From: Aquabacterium sp. A7-Y
Lineage (GTDB): Bacteria; Pseudomonadota; Gammaproteobacteria; Burkholderiales; Burkholderiaceae_C
Direction of reading: 5' to 3'
DNA length: 64,000 nucleotides
Assembly: GCF_026153205.1 (NCBI RefSeq)
Contig: NZ_JAPFBW010000023.1
Location: 56,537-120,536 of the forward strand
Shown here: positions 26,885 through 36,023 of the stretch, in pieces
Layout: every line of letters begins with the position of its first letter
How positions within the stretch are numbered: position 1 is the stretch's first letter
Position numbers and translations under genes: made by a program
The notes under the pieces: generated by a model
What the model was told of the DNA's origin: nothing
What the model saw: only the letters and a program-made list of their open reading frames with translations
Databases searched by the model: none

Positions 26885-28870
26885 TCAGGCCAGGGCAATG
26901 TCGGGCGGCGCGTGCCGCCCCTGCGGCTCGTCGTCTTCCGGCAGGACCGGTTCGGGCAGCTCCGGCCGCGGTGCCAACCCGGAGGCCGGGCCGGTCGTCA
27001 TCACGCCCGGACCAGCCGCGGGCTCCGCTGCCGGGCCGGGCCGGCCCTCGGCCTCGGGCAGGAAACCCTCGGCCTGCTTGCTCCACAGCGCATAAAAGGC
27101 GCCGCGCCGCGCCAGCAGCTCCTCGTGGCTCCCGTCCTCGACGATCTCCCCCTGGTGGAACACCAGGATGCGGTCGAGGTGGGCGATGGTCGACAGCCGG
27201 TGTGCGACCACGATCACGGTCTTGCCGTGCATCACCCGCTCCAGCGTGTCCTGGATCGCCTTCTCGGTGATGGAGTCCAGGCTGGAGGTGGCTTCGTCGA
27301 GGATCACGATGGGCGCGTCCTTGAGAATCACCCGGGCGATCGCGATGCGTTGGCGCTGCCCGCCGGACAGCTTCACGCCGCGCTCGCCCACCATGGACTG
27401 GTAGCCCTCCGGAATGCGGGCGATGAAGTCGTGCGCAGAAGCCAGCCGGGCCGCCTCGACGACTTCGGCGTCGCTGGCCTCCGGCCGCCCGTAGCGGATG
27501 TTTTCCATCAGCGAGCGGTGGAACAGCGTCGGGTCCTGCGGGATCAGGCTCAGCTGCGCATGCAGCGACGCCTGGGTGGTCGAGCGGATGTCCTGTCCGT
27601 CGATCAGCACGGCGCCGCCCTGCGGGTCGTAGAGCCGCAGGAGGAGGCTGACGAAGGTGGACTTGCCGGAGCCCGACAGCCCGACCAGGCCAACGCTCTG
27701 GCCCGCCGGGATGGTGACGTCGAGCCGCCGGAACACCGGGTGCCCGGCCGCATAGCCGAAATCGACGCCGCGCAGCTCGACGCGGCCCTGCCGGACCTGC
27801 AGCGGCGGAGCCTGGGGGCGGTCCACCAGCTCATGGGGCCGCACGATGGTCGACACGCCGTTGGAGACGTTGCCGACATACTCGAAGAACTCCAGGAAAC
27901 GCCGGCTCAGGTTGCGCGCCTCGTTGATGATCAGCAGGCACAGGCTGACCGCCATCACGAAGTCGCCGACGCCGATCAGCCCGCGGCCCCACAGCTGCAG
28001 CGCGAACCACAAGACACCGATCTTCAGCGCCGCGGCGGAGGAGAACTGGAACCAGCGCACCCGCTCGGAGTAGCCGTTGGAGCGCCGCACCGCCTTCAGC
28101 TCCTGGCGCAGCACCCCGTCGAGGTGCTCACGCTCGAAGCCCAGTCGGGCGAACAACTTCGCGCTCGTCAGGTTGGCGACCGAGTCGACCACCGTGCCGG
28201 TGGTCTCGCTGCGGGCGGCCGAGGCGCGGTGGGCGTGCGGCTGGCAGCGCCTCGCCAGTACATAGGACAGCCCGACGAAGCCGGCCGCCCACAGTGCGGC
28301 GAAGCCGCCGAGCTGGGGATGGGCGTGGAACAGCAGCACCACCGACACCCCGATGACGATCGCGATGGGCCAGAACTCGGTGATCAGGGACCACAGCGTC
28401 TGCGTCACGCCCATCGAGGTCTCGCTGATCCGGTGGGCCAGCGCACCGGCAAAGTTGTTGGCGAGGTAGCCGTGCGAATGGTGCTGCAGGTAGTGGTAGA
28501 GCTGGCGCGTCACGTTCTGGCGCTGGCGCGGCCCGAGGCGGATCTGGATGGCGCCGGCGGCGCGGCCGAACACCAGCTCGCCGAGGCAAAAGCCGACGAA
28601 CAGCAGCAACGGCGTCTGCAGCGCCTCCACCAGCCCCATCGACTGCCCCTGCGCGCCGACCACACCCTTGATGATGCGGTTGACGGCATAGGGAACCAGG
28701 ATCCCGCAGGACGCGTTGGCGGTCTCGAGCAGGAGCATGGCCAGGTAGCACCACCGGTAGCGGGCGACGAAGTAGAGGATGAAGCGCAGCGGCGTGGACG
28801 GCAGCGCCGGGGTGCCGCAAGCGCGTTGGAAACCGGCGTCGGCGCCGGCCGTGGAGGCGGCGCTCACCAC
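26885..28870 (-). CDS. ABC exporter, fused permease-ATPase (MsbA/ABCB type)
   Basis: This encodes 661 residues. About six membrane helices (FILYFVARYRWCYLAMLLLE, PLLLFVGFCLGELVFG, LITEFWPIAIVIGVSVVLL) precede an ATPase domain with Walker A GLSGSGKST, Q-loop LIPQDPTLFHRS, signature KLSGGQRQRIAIARV, Walker B VILDEATSSLD and His in VAHRL. A Pro/Gly-rich tail of ~60 residues (EGRPGPAAEPAAGPG...) is unusual. The start is GTG at 28870, overlapping the stop of the SsuB-like gene, so export and import are translationally coupled. The cargo may be a desulfonated product or a toxic intermediate; that is a guess. Confidence 0.85.
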   Translation of the reverse strand: MVSAASTAGADAGFQRACGTPALPSTPLRFILYFVARYRWCYLAMLLLETANASCGILVPYAVNRIIKGVVGAQGQSMGLVEALQTPLLLFVGFCLGELVFGRAAGAIQIRLGPRQRQNVTRQLYHYLQHHSHGYLANNFAGALAHRISETSMGVTQTLWSLITEFWPIAIVIGVSVVLLFHAHPQLGGFAALWAAGFVGLSYVLARRCQPHAHRASAARSETTGTVVDSVANLTSAKLFARLGFEREHLDGVLRQELKAVRRSNGYSERVRWFQFSSAAALKIGVLWFALQLWGRGLIGVGDFVMAVSLCLLIINEARNLSRRFLEFFEYVGNVSNGVSTIVRPHELVDRPQAPPLQVRQGRVELRGVDFGYAAGHPVFRRLDVTIPAGQSVGLVGLSGSGKSTFVSLLLRLYDPQGGAVLIDGQDIRSTTQASLHAQLSLIPQDPTLFHRSLMENIRYGRPEASDAEVVEAARLASAHDFIARIPEGYQSMVGERGVKLSGGQRQRIAIARVILKDAPIVILDEATSSLDSITEKAIQDTLERVMHGKTVIVVAHRLSTIAHLDRILVFHQGEIVEDGSHEELLARRGAFYALWSKQAEGFLPEAEGRPGPAAEPAAGPGVMTTGPASGLAPRPELPEPVLPEDDEPQGRHAPPDIALA

Positions 28871-29694
28871 GCGAAGGTCCAGTCGCGCAGCGGCCCGCCC
28901 GGCGTCGCGGCGGCCGGCTTCACCGGCTCGCGGCGGGGCTCCTGCGCGAACTCTCCGAGCACGTCCTCCTTGAGGGTCGCGAAGGCGACGCTGCTGCGGT
29001 CGCGCGGGCGCGGCAGCGAGGACAGGTCGACGATACGCTTGATGCGCCCGGGCCGGGGCTGCATCACCACCACGCGGTCCCCGAGGTAGACCGCCTCCTC
29101 GACGTCGTGCGTGACGAGGATCATTGTGATGCCCTCCTGCGCCCAGATGCGCTGCAGCTCCTGCTGGAGGTAGGTTCGGGTCAGCGCGTCCAGCGCGCCG
29201 AAGGGCTCGTCCAGCAGCAGCACCTGGGGGCGGTTCACCAGTGCCCGCGCGATCGCGACCCGCTGCGACATACCGCCCGAAAGCTGGTAGGGATAGGCAG
29301 TCTCGAAACCCTTCAGTCCCACCAGCTCGATGTGCTCCTGCACGCTGCGCCGTTTGCCGGCCTGGTCGCCCTTCGCGTTCAGCAGACCCAGGCCGACGTT
29401 CTGTTCGACCGTGAGCCAGGGGAACAGCCGGTGCTCCTGGAACACGATGCCGCGTTCCAGGCTGGTTCCCACCACACGCCGGCCGTCGAGCTGGATCTCG
29501 CCGCGGTAGTCGTCCTCCAGGCCGATCACCAGCCGCAGCAAGGTCGACTTGCCGCAGCCGCTGGAGCCGACGATCGAAACGAACTCGCCGGCCCGGATCG
29601 ACAGCGAGATGTCTTCCAGCACCTTGAGCGGCTGGCCCTTCACGTCGTACTGCTTGTGGAGATCGCGGATCTCCAGGGTTCCTGCATCTGCCAT
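28864..29694 (-). CDS. Sulfonate-type ABC importer ATPase, SsuB/TauB-like
   Basis: This encodes 276 residues with Walker [11 protein letters not shown]-loop [19 protein letters not shown], signature [17 protein letters not shown], Walker [16 protein letters not shown] and His in [11 protein letters not shown]. The FQEHRLFPW and [11 protein letters not shown] strings are typical of the SsuB/TauB/NrtD group. It is the only importer ATPase of the leftward operon and must serve the four upstream permeases. A C-terminal extension ([19 protein letters not shown]) is like that of SsuB. Confidence 0.9.
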   Translation of the reverse strand: MADAGTLEIRDLHKQYDVKGQPLKVLEDISLSIRAGEFVSIVGSSGCGKSTLLRLVIGLEDDYRGEIQLDGRRVVGTSLERGIVFQEHRLFPWLTVEQNVGLGLLNAKGDQAGKRRSVQEHIELVGLKGFETAYPYQLSGGMSQRVAIARALVNRPQVLLLDEPFGALDALTRTYLQQELQRIWAQEGITMILVTHDVEEAVYLGDRVVVMQPRPGRIKRIVDLSSLPRPRDRSSVAFATLKEDVLGEFAQEPRREPVKPAAATPGGPLRDWTFAW

Positions 29695-29724
29695 GTCAGT
29701 GTCCTTTGTCCAATGTTCCAGAGC

Positions 29725-30579
29725 TCAGGTCCGGGCCGGGCCGCGCCAGCGCAGCAGCCGGGACTCCATCGCCGCGGCGCCGAGATTCAGCAGGAAGCCG
29801 ACCGCGCCGACCACCACCACGCCCAGCAGCACCTGGTCCATCCAGAAATGCTCGCGGCCGTCCACCAGCAGGTTGCCAATGCCCTGCCCCGAGGTCAGCA
29901 GGTACTCGGCGCCCAAGGTCGCCAGCCAGGAGTACAGCAGCGCGAGGTAGATGCCGGTGAAGATGGACGGCAGCGCGCCCGGCAGCACCACGCGGCGGAT
30001 CAGCTGCCAGCGGCTGAAGGCGAACACGCGCGCCACCTCGGTCAGCTCGCGCGGCACGCTGCGTATGCCTTCGAAGGTGTTCAGCACCACTGGGAAGAAG
30101 GCGGCCAGCGACAGGAAGGCCACCTTGGCGGCGTCGCCCAGGCCGAACCAGACCGAGATCAGCGGGATCCAGGCCAGCAGCGAGACCTGCTTGATGGTGT
30201 GGAAGCTCGGTCCGACCAGCCGGTCGAACCACCGCGACAGGCCGAGCGCCGTGCCGAACACCAGGCCCGCCGTCGAGCCGAGCAGGAAACCGCTGGTCTG
30301 GCGCCGCAGGCTGGCCCCCAGCGCTTCCCAGAGCACACCGTTGGCGGACAGCCGCAGACCGGTCTCCCACACCTGGCTCAGCGGCACGAACAGCTGCGAG
30401 TCGGTCCAGCGGAAGCGATACGCCGCCCACCACAGCGCGAGGCCGAGGGCGGGCAGGGCCGCGCCGCGCAGGATCGTGCGCAGCGTTGCCGCTGCCGCCC
30501 GCCGGCGCGGCGCGGCGGCAGGGCCCGTGCCCTTCGGGGCGGAATACGCCGCGGCCGGCGCGAACAGTTCGAGAGTCAT
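29725..30579 (-). CDS. Sulfonate-type ABC permease, SsuC-like (copy 4)
   Basis: This is a 284-residue inner-membrane protein of the BPD_transp_1 family. FHTIKQVSLLAWIPLISVWFG, AFFPVVLNTFEGIRSVPREL and the EAA loop VARVFAFSRWQLIRRVVLPGALPSIFTGI are present. It resembles the 31534 copy more than the other two (both carry FHTLKQISLFAWLPLI-type helices). It probably pairs with one of the neighbouring permeases as a heterodimer. It ends 31 bp before the ATPase start. Confidence 0.88.
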   Translation of the reverse strand: MTLELFAPAAAYSAPKGTGPAAAPRRRAAAATLRTILRGAALPALGLALWWAAYRFRWTDSQLFVPLSQVWETGLRLSANGVLWEALGASLRRQTSGFLLGSTAGLVFGTALGLSRWFDRLVGPSFHTIKQVSLLAWIPLISVWFGLGDAAKVAFLSLAAFFPVVLNTFEGIRSVPRELTEVARVFAFSRWQLIRRVVLPGALPSIFTGIYLALLYSWLATLGAEYLLTSGQGIGNLLVDGREHFWMDQVLLGVVVVGAVGFLLNLGAAAMESRLLRWRGPART

Positions 30580-30590
30580 CTGCCGTCCTT

Positions 30591-31466
30591 TCAGAAACTG
30601 TCCCGGCGCCAGCGCAGCAACCGGGTCTCGACCAGCGCGAGCAGCTTGTCGAGCACAAAACCGACGCCCCCGACCACCACCACGGCGGCAAGCACCACGT
30701 CGAGCTGGTAGAGCTGTCGGCCGTAGACGATGAGGTAGCCCACCCCCTCGGACGAGGCGAGCAGCTCCACGCCCACCAGCGCGAGCCAGGCATGGGTGAG
30801 CCCGTAGCGCACCCCGCTCCAGATCGGCGGGAAGGCGGCCGGGAACACCACCTTGCGCACCAGCTGCCACCCCGAGAAGCGGTACACGCGCGCCACCTCG
30901 ATGAAGGCCGGCGGGACGTTGCGTATGCCCTGGAAGGTGTTCATCGTGATCGGCACGAAGGCGGCCTTGGAGATCAGGATGATCTTGAGCGCCTCGTCGA
31001 TGCCCACCAGCAGCATCAGCAAGGGCAGCCAGCCGAGCGAAGGCACCTGCGCGAACACCTTGAAGCTGGGGTAGAGGACCTCCTTCGCGGTGTTGGACAG
31101 GCCCATCACGGTCCCCAGCACCAGCCCCAGCCCGCCGCCGAGCGCAAAGCCGCAGACGACCCGCTGCAGGCTGATCGAGGCGTGCATCTGCAGCTCCCCC
31201 TGCTGGTACAGATCGAGGAAGGTCGCCGCCACCGCGGCGGGCGGCGGCAGGATCTGCACCGGGACCAGTTCGTGGCTCGCCGCCACCTGCCACAGCACCA
31301 GCACGGCGAGCGGAAACGGCCAGGCCAGCAGCAGCCGTGTCAGCGGGCCGTGCCATGCCGGCGGTGGCAACGCCGCGGGCGTGCCAGGGGCCTTGCGCCG
31401 GATGTCGGGATCGATGACGGGCGGCGCAAGCCTCTCCCTGAAGGCCAGTGTGGAAGTCGGGGGCAT
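30591..31466 (-). CDS. Sulfonate-type ABC permease, SsuC-like (copy 3)
   Basis: This encodes 291 residues. A cytoplasmic Pro-rich N-terminus precedes six helices. QILPPPAAVAATFLDLYQQGEL, FKVFAQVPSLGWLPLLMLLVG, MNTFQGIRNVPPAFIEVARVY and FPAAFPPIWSGVRYGLTHAWLA carry the family signatures, ending in LLRWRRDSF. The ATG at 31466 sits next to an in-frame GTG at 31469; either may be used. It resembles the 32336 copy (both have VGIDEALK/VGIDEPLK), so copies 1 and 3 and copies 2 and 4 form two pairs. Confidence 0.88.
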   Translation of the reverse strand: MPPTSTLAFRERLAPPVIDPDIRRKAPGTPAALPPPAWHGPLTRLLLAWPFPLAVLVLWQVAASHELVPVQILPPPAAVAATFLDLYQQGELQMHASISLQRVVCGFALGGGLGLVLGTVMGLSNTAKEVLYPSFKVFAQVPSLGWLPLLMLLVGIDEALKIILISKAAFVPITMNTFQGIRNVPPAFIEVARVYRFSGWQLVRKVVFPAAFPPIWSGVRYGLTHAWLALVGVELLASSEGVGYLIVYGRQLYQLDVVLAAVVVVGGVGFVLDKLLALVETRLLRWRRDSF

Positions 31467-31533
31467 CACAGGCTCCGTGGTCAGGATGTGGTGAAGGCGG
31501 GCGCGGTCTTGCCGAGGGGAAACGGCAGGCAGC

Positions 31534-32325
31534 TCACGGCGTGCGCCCCTGCCAGCGCAAGGCGCGGGCTTCGAGCCGGGCGGCGAGCCGGCTGAAGGTC
31601 GCGCCGATCGCGCCGATGACCCCCATGCCGAAGATCACCAACGCCACGTCGAAGGCGGCACGGCCGCGAATCACGGTGTCGCCCAGGCCCACGCCCTGCT
31701 TCGCGAGCAGGAACTCGGCGCCGATGGTCGCGAGCCAGGCATACACCAGGCCGAGTTGCACTCTCGTGAGGATCTGCGGCGCCGCCGCCGGCAGCACCAG
31801 CTGCGTGAGCCGCTGCCGCGGCGTGAAGGCATGCACCCGCGCGACGTCGAACTGGGCCGGGCTGACGCTGCGCACGCCTTCGAAGCTGCCCAGTGCGACC
31901 GGGTAGAAGGCCGACAAGGCGATGAACAGGATCTTGGCCGCGTCGCCCGAACCCAGGCAGCTCGCGATCAGCGGCAGCCAGGCGAACAGCGAGATCTGCT
32001 TGAGGGTATGGAAGGTGGGGCCGACGATACGCTCGGCCCATCGCGAGACGCCCATCAGGGTGCCCAGGGCCAGCCCTGCCGAGGCGCCGCAGGCGAAACC
32101 CGCCAGGTCGCGCCACAGGCTGGCCAGCACGCCGAGCAGGAAGTCCGGCTGCCGGAGCGCGCGCCATGCCGTCCTCAGCACGTCCTGCGGCGAGGGAATC
32201 AGACGGGTATCGACCCATTGCCAGGTCGTCGCACAGCCCCACAGCACGACGAACACGGCCGGCAAGGCCAGGCCGCGCCAGTCGCGGGGACGCGCCGCGC
32301 CGGCTTGACCGATGCAGAACTTCAC
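31534..32325 (-). CDS. Sulfonate-type ABC permease, SsuC-like (copy 2)
   Basis: This 263-residue permease has six predicted helices. TLMGVSRWAERIVGPTFHTLKQ, SLFAWLPLIASCLGSGDAAK, LGSFEGVRSVSPAQFDVARV and LVLPAAAPQILTRVQLGLVY are the EAA-type core. It starts at the ATG at 32325, ten bases after the previous gene. The spacing of 67 bp to copy 3 is longer than elsewhere in the operon. Confidence 0.88.
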   Translation of the reverse strand: MKFCIGQAGAARPRDWRGLALPAVFVVLWGCATTWQWVDTRLIPSPQDVLRTAWRALRQPDFLLGVLASLWRDLAGFACGASAGLALGTLMGVSRWAERIVGPTFHTLKQISLFAWLPLIASCLGSGDAAKILFIALSAFYPVALGSFEGVRSVSPAQFDVARVHAFTPRQRLTQLVLPAAAPQILTRVQLGLVYAWLATIGAEFLLAKQGVGLGDTVIRGRAAFDVALVIFGMGVIGAIGATFSRLAARLEARALRWQGRTP

Positions 32326-32335
32326 GATGGCTCCT

Positions 32336-33085
32336 TCAATACGCCGTGCGGCGCCAGGTTTGCAAGCGCGCTTCGATGCAGCGCAGCCCTGTGTCGAGCA
32401 GCACGCCCACCATGCCGATCGCCACCATCGCGACGATCACCAGGTCGAGCTGCATCAGCTGCCGGCCCCAGACCATGAGAAAGCCGATGCCCTCGCTGGA
32501 AGCCAGCAGCTCGACGAACACCAGCGAGAGCCAGGCCTGCATCACGCCCTGCCGCAGCCCGTTGAACAGGCTGGGCGTGGCCGCCGGCAGCACCACCCGG
32601 CCCAGCACCTGGGGCAGGCTGAAGCGGTACACCCGAGCCACTTCGAGCCAGGCCCGGGGAATCTGCCGGATGCCCCGGTCGCTGTTCACCGCCACCGGCA
32701 CCGCCACGGCGATCGAGATGGCGACAACCTTCAAGGGCTCGTCGATGCCGACGAAGAGGATCAGCAGCGGCACCCACCCGACCACCGGGAACTGCGCCAC
32801 CATCTCGAAGCTCGGCTGCACGTAGGCCCTGAACGAATCCAGGAGGCCCATGGCCACGCCCAGCAACAGTCCCGCTCCGCCGCCGATCAGCAGGCTCCAG
32901 CCGACCCGGCCCAGGCTGATGCGCAGGTGCTCCCCCAGCTCGCCCGAGCTCCACAGCTCGTGGAGCGATTGCCAGACCAGCCCGGGTGGCGGCAGGATCT
33001 GCGGCGGCAGCCAGGCCCGCTGCACCGCGAGGTGCCACAGGCCCAGCAAGGCCGCGGGCAGCAAGGCGCCTGCGCCTCGCCTCAC
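32336..33085 (-). CDS. Sulfonate-type ABC permease, SsuC-like (copy 1)
   Basis: This encodes 249 residues. The start is GTG at 33085, overlapping the TGA of the binding-protein gene, so the two are coupled; no ATG fits. QILPPPGLVWQSLHELWSSG, FEMVAQFPVVGWVPLLILFVG, NSDRGIRQIPRAWLEVARVY and RVVLPAATPSLFNGLRQGVM give the family core, ending in RLQTWRRTAY. It is the permease nearest to its binding protein. Confidence 0.86.
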   Translation of the reverse strand: MRRGAGALLPAALLGLWHLAVQRAWLPPQILPPPGLVWQSLHELWSSGELGEHLRISLGRVGWSLLIGGGAGLLLGVAMGLLDSFRAYVQPSFEMVAQFPVVGWVPLLILFVGIDEPLKVVAISIAVAVPVAVNSDRGIRQIPRAWLEVARVYRFSLPQVLGRVVLPAATPSLFNGLRQGVMQAWLSLVFVELLASSEGIGFLMVWGRQLMQLDLVIVAMVAIGMVGVLLDTGLRCIEARLQTWRRTAY

Positions 33086-34179
33086 TGGCCCGCCACCTTG
33101 GCAGCGTCGCGCTTGACCTGACCCTCGGCATCGAACTCCGGCCAATGCGCTTCGAGCTGCAGGTCCTTGAGCGCCTGGTTCACGTACTTGGGCTCGATCC
33201 AGCCCTCCAGCGGCACGTCGCGGCGGATCAGGCGGAAGCGCCTGGCCTCCTCGACCGCCTTGCGCAGCGACGCAAAGTAGTACTCGTCGAGCAAGGGCGA
33301 GTTGCGCTCCTTCAGGCTGTAGCCCTCCCAGGTCTTGACATAGTCGCCGTAGGGCGTGGAGCCGGCCTGAGCCCACAGCTTGAACTGGGGGTCGCGGTTC
33401 TTCTCGTCCGAGGCCCACACCGCCGTCTTCACCAGCGCGTTCACGACACGCTGCACGATCTGCGGGTACTGCTTCTCGAACGCCTCGGAGACCCAGAAGC
33501 TGGTCACGCTGGTGACCTTGGGATCGCGCTGGATCTCGAACAGCGGCTTGGCGATGCCGCGTGCCTGCAGGTCGAAGGGGGTCGTGACATAGCCGTCGAT
33601 GTCGCGGGTGGCGAGCGAGGCCTTGGCCGTTTCGGCGTCCATGCTGATGACACGGAAGTCCTTCTCCGAGAAGCCGTGGCGCTCGAACAGGCGGTTGAGC
33701 GTGAGCTGGCCCGCGGTCCCCTTGTTGACAGCAATGCGCTTGCCCTTGAGGTCGGCCAGCGTCTTCGCCGGCGAGTCCGAGGGCACCACGAAGTAGGTGT
33801 TGCCGAAGCGGCCCAGCGCCAGGATGACCTTGCGCTGCAGCCCGCTCGACTTGCCGACGATCAGCGGCAGGTCGCCGTGGTGGGCGAAGTCCACCAGGCC
33901 GTTGGCCGCGGACTCGTTGGTGGCGGGACCCGCCCCGGGAAAGAAGGTCCACTGGATGCGGATGCCGTCGGCCCGGAACTCCTCCTCCAGCGTGCCGCGC
34001 TGGTGGGCGGTCGCGAGGATGTTGCCGCCGGCCAGCGGCCGGCCGCCGGTGCCGGCGCCCGAGTAGGCGATGCGGATCAGGGCGGGCCGGTCCTGCGCGT
34101 GGGCCGGGGCGGCGAGCTGCACGGCGACCAGCGAGAAGGCGGCGCCGGCAATGCGTACGAGAAGGCTGCGTCGTGTCAT
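33082..34179 (-). CDS. Sulfonate-type binding protein, SsuA-like
   Basis: This encodes 365 residues. The signal peptide RRSLLVRIAGAAFSLVAVQLAAPAHAQ is followed by an NMT1/SsuA-like domain: WTFFPGAGPATNESAANGLVDF, DLPLIVGKSSGLQRKVILAL, LKGKRIAVNKGTAGQLTLNR and the C-terminal EGWIEPKYVNQAL. GRPLAGGNILATAHQRGTLEEE replaces the usual start of SsuA, as in the wider aliphatic/aromatic sulfonate group. It delivers substrate to the four-permease complex. The porin gene ends 29 bp upstream. Confidence 0.88.
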   Translation of the reverse strand: MTRRSLLVRIAGAAFSLVAVQLAAPAHAQDRPALIRIAYSGAGTGGRPLAGGNILATAHQRGTLEEEFRADGIRIQWTFFPGAGPATNESAANGLVDFAHHGDLPLIVGKSSGLQRKVILALGRFGNTYFVVPSDSPAKTLADLKGKRIAVNKGTAGQLTLNRLFERHGFSEKDFRVISMDAETAKASLATRDIDGYVTTPFDLQARGIAKPLFEIQRDPKVTSVTSFWVSEAFEKQYPQIVQRVVNALVKTAVWASDEKNRDPQFKLWAQAGSTPYGDYVKTWEGYSLKERNSPLLDEYYFASLRKAVEEARRFRLIRRDVPLEGWIEPKYVNQALKDLQLEAHWPEFDAEGQVKRDAAKVAGQ

Positions 34180-34208
34180 GTGGAAAGTCCTGGGAAACGG
34201 AAAAGGGG

Positions 34209-35681
34209 TCAGAAGCCGTACTGGAACTGCAGCAGCACGGCATCGCTGTCATCGAGCGCCGGATCCTGGTAGCCGGTGCGGCTCAGGTTGACCTGGAACT
34301 TGGTCGTCTCGGCAAAAAAGACGTTCAGGCCCAGGGTCGAGATCGCGATCGAGTTGCGTGCCACCGCCCGGTCGGGGTCCCACAGGTCGTGGCGGACGAA
34401 GGCCTGGTAGGACTTGGGCCACCAGTCGTCGTACTTGGCCTGGCCGCGCCAGCCACGCACCCATTGCTCGCCCCAGGTGTAGAAGAGCGTCAGGTACTGG
34501 CCGCGGCTCTTGACGGTGTCCAGCCCGGTCCCGCTGCTGCCGACCAGGACCTCGTCGCGCCCCTCGGCGTATTCGTAGGTTACGCCGAAGGGGGCATGGT
34601 TGTAGTAGATGTCGAAGCCGGCGCGGGTGCTGTCGCCGGTCGCCGCCGTGCTGGTCGCGCCGGCCACGGTGCGGGTGAGGTTGCGCCTGCCCTGGTAGTA
34701 GGACGTCCCCACCTTGAGCTCGCGCAGCAGGCTGTAGTAGTCCACCGGCAAGGTGAAGGCCAGGCGGGCCAGATAGTCCTTGTCGCCGTTGTCGTCGGAC
34801 TTGTTCGGGCCGCTGCCGTTGACGATGCCGAGCGCGTACTCCAGCAAGGGGGCGCGGTAGTTGAAGCCGTAGTCGACATAGGGCTCGAGGTCGCCGCGCA
34901 GGATCAGGCCGATCTGCCGGGTCCCGACGCCCAGCGTCGAGAGGAACTGGGCCGACTGGATCACCGGCCGCAGCTCCTCGCCGACCTGGGCCTCCAGGCC
35001 GAACGGGATCTGCTGCTGCCCCAGCCGCAGCGTCAGCTGCGCCGCCTCGAGCCCGGCCTTCGTCGGCACCGGGCTGTACTGCAGGTAGGCATCGGTGAGG
35101 TTGAACTGGCTGTTGTTGTTGGCCGGCGTGTTGGCCGCATACGCGAAGGCCGCGCGGTAGTCGAGGTCACGGCCCTCGGCATAGTCGCGGTAGAGGCTGC
35201 CCGAGAGGTTGACGGTCGCCTGCGAGATGTCGAAGCTGCTGTGGCGCCGGGTCGCCGCGGCGGTCGATCCGCTTGCGACGCCCGGATCCTGGTGGGTGAA
35301 GCGCGCCTGCACCGAGCCGCCCAGCCGGGTGCCGCGGGTGGTCAGCGCGGTCTTGGTCTCGCGGTTGCGCTGCGACTCGTACTTGTAGTTCTCAAGGTCG
35401 GAGCGCAGGCCTTCGACGTCGGCCTTGGTGGCCGCCTGCGCGCCCGTATCGGCCTCGCCCGGCACCGCCGCTTCGTCCCCGGGCGGCGTCGCGCGCGCGG
35501 CGGCGGCCGTGACCTTGCCCGCGAGCTGGGCCTTCAGTGCTTGCAGCTCCTCCCTCAGTGCCTGGACCTCCTTCCGGAGTTGTTCGGTGGCGGGATCGAC
35601 CGCCTGGCTGGCGGAGGCCGCCACGGCCAGCAGTCCCGCGGCAGCGGCCCTTGTCGCGCTGCACGCCCTGACTCGCTTCAT
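34209..35681 (-). CDS. Outer-membrane porin, OprP/OprO-like with coiled-coil N-terminus
   Basis: This encodes 490 residues. ATG at 35681 follows AGGACAG; an ATG at 35705 has no ribosome site. Signal peptide (AAAAGLLAVAASASQA), then a short coiled coil (TEQLRKEVQALREELQALKAQLA), a Ala/Pro linker, and a beta-barrel ending in a C-terminal Phe (LLQFQYGF), as required for outer-membrane insertion. GGSVQARFTHQD, DLDYRAAFAYAANTPANNNS, RLGQQQIPFGLEAQ and SFDISQATVNLSG are OprP-family (PF07396) features. It opens the leftward operon and probably admits sulfonate or sulfate-ester anions. Confidence 0.85.
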   Translation of the reverse strand: MKRVRACSATRAAAAGLLAVAASASQAVDPATEQLRKEVQALREELQALKAQLAGKVTAAAARATPPGDEAAVPGEADTGAQAATKADVEGLRSDLENYKYESQRNRETKTALTTRGTRLGGSVQARFTHQDPGVASGSTAAATRRHSSFDISQATVNLSGSLYRDYAEGRDLDYRAAFAYAANTPANNNSQFNLTDAYLQYSPVPTKAGLEAAQLTLRLGQQQIPFGLEAQVGEELRPVIQSAQFLSTLGVGTRQIGLILRGDLEPYVDYGFNYRAPLLEYALGIVNGSGPNKSDDNGDKDYLARLAFTLPVDYYSLLRELKVGTSYYQGRRNLTRTVAGATSTAATGDSTRAGFDIYYNHAPFGVTYEYAEGRDEVLVGSSGTGLDTVKSRGQYLTLFYTWGEQWVRGWRGQAKYDDWWPKSYQAFVRHDLWDPDRAVARNSIAISTLGLNVFFAETTKFQVNLSRTGYQDPALDDSDAVLLQFQYGF

Positions 35682-35810
35682 CGCTCTGTCCTGTCTTGCG
35701 CTCATCGCGTGAGGTGTAGTGGGTGGCCGCAGACCCCATGCCGAGCTGCGGCCACCCGTCCTCCCTGATGCATCGTTGCTCGCGGAGGAACCGCGGTGCC
35801 TGCCCTCTTC

Positions 35811-35825
35811 GCAGGAGCTGTGCCA
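35811..35825 (-). promoter_or_regulatory. Sigma-54 promoter for the porin/ABC operon
   Basis: The minus strand reads TGGCACAGCTCCTGC, with perfect -24 TGGCAC and a -12 CTGC at GG-N10-GC spacing. It is 130 bp from the porin ATG and back-to-back with the plus-strand promoter at 35953. Confidence 0.78.
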
Positions 35826-35854
35826 GCCCTTTCGGGCGGGTTGAAGAACGCCGC

Positions 35855-35923
35855 TGCTGGGTTCGAGCAGCCGGCGTGCTGCGTAGAGGGCAGCCGGCGT
35901 CGCCTGCCTGCTGGGTTCGAAGC
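35855..35923. promoter_or_regulatory. Paired TGCTGGGTTCGA enhancer elements
   Basis: TGCTGGGTTCGAGCAG (35855-35870) and TGCTGGGTTCGAAGC (35909-35923) are near-identical direct repeats 54 bp apart, about five helical turns. The first sits inside a GCTGCT/AGCAGC dyad. They lie between the two divergent sigma-54 promoters (35811 minus, 35953 plus) and so could serve both. Confidence 0.7.
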
Positions 35924-35952
35924 TCAAGGCAGCCCCAGGTCCTTTCGGGCAC

Positions 35953-35967
35953 TGGCACAAAGCCTGC
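35953..35967 (+). promoter_or_regulatory. Sigma-54 promoter for the amidohydrolase operon
   Basis: TGGCACAAAGCCTGC matches the -24/-12 consensus with one change (CTGC for TTGC) and correct GG-N10-GC spacing, 57 bp before the ATG at 36024. Confidence 0.75.
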
Positions 35968-36023
35968 AGCTTGTGGCCCGCGACGCCCCCTGTCGCCCTC
36001 GACCATCCAGCAGAAGGACTCCC

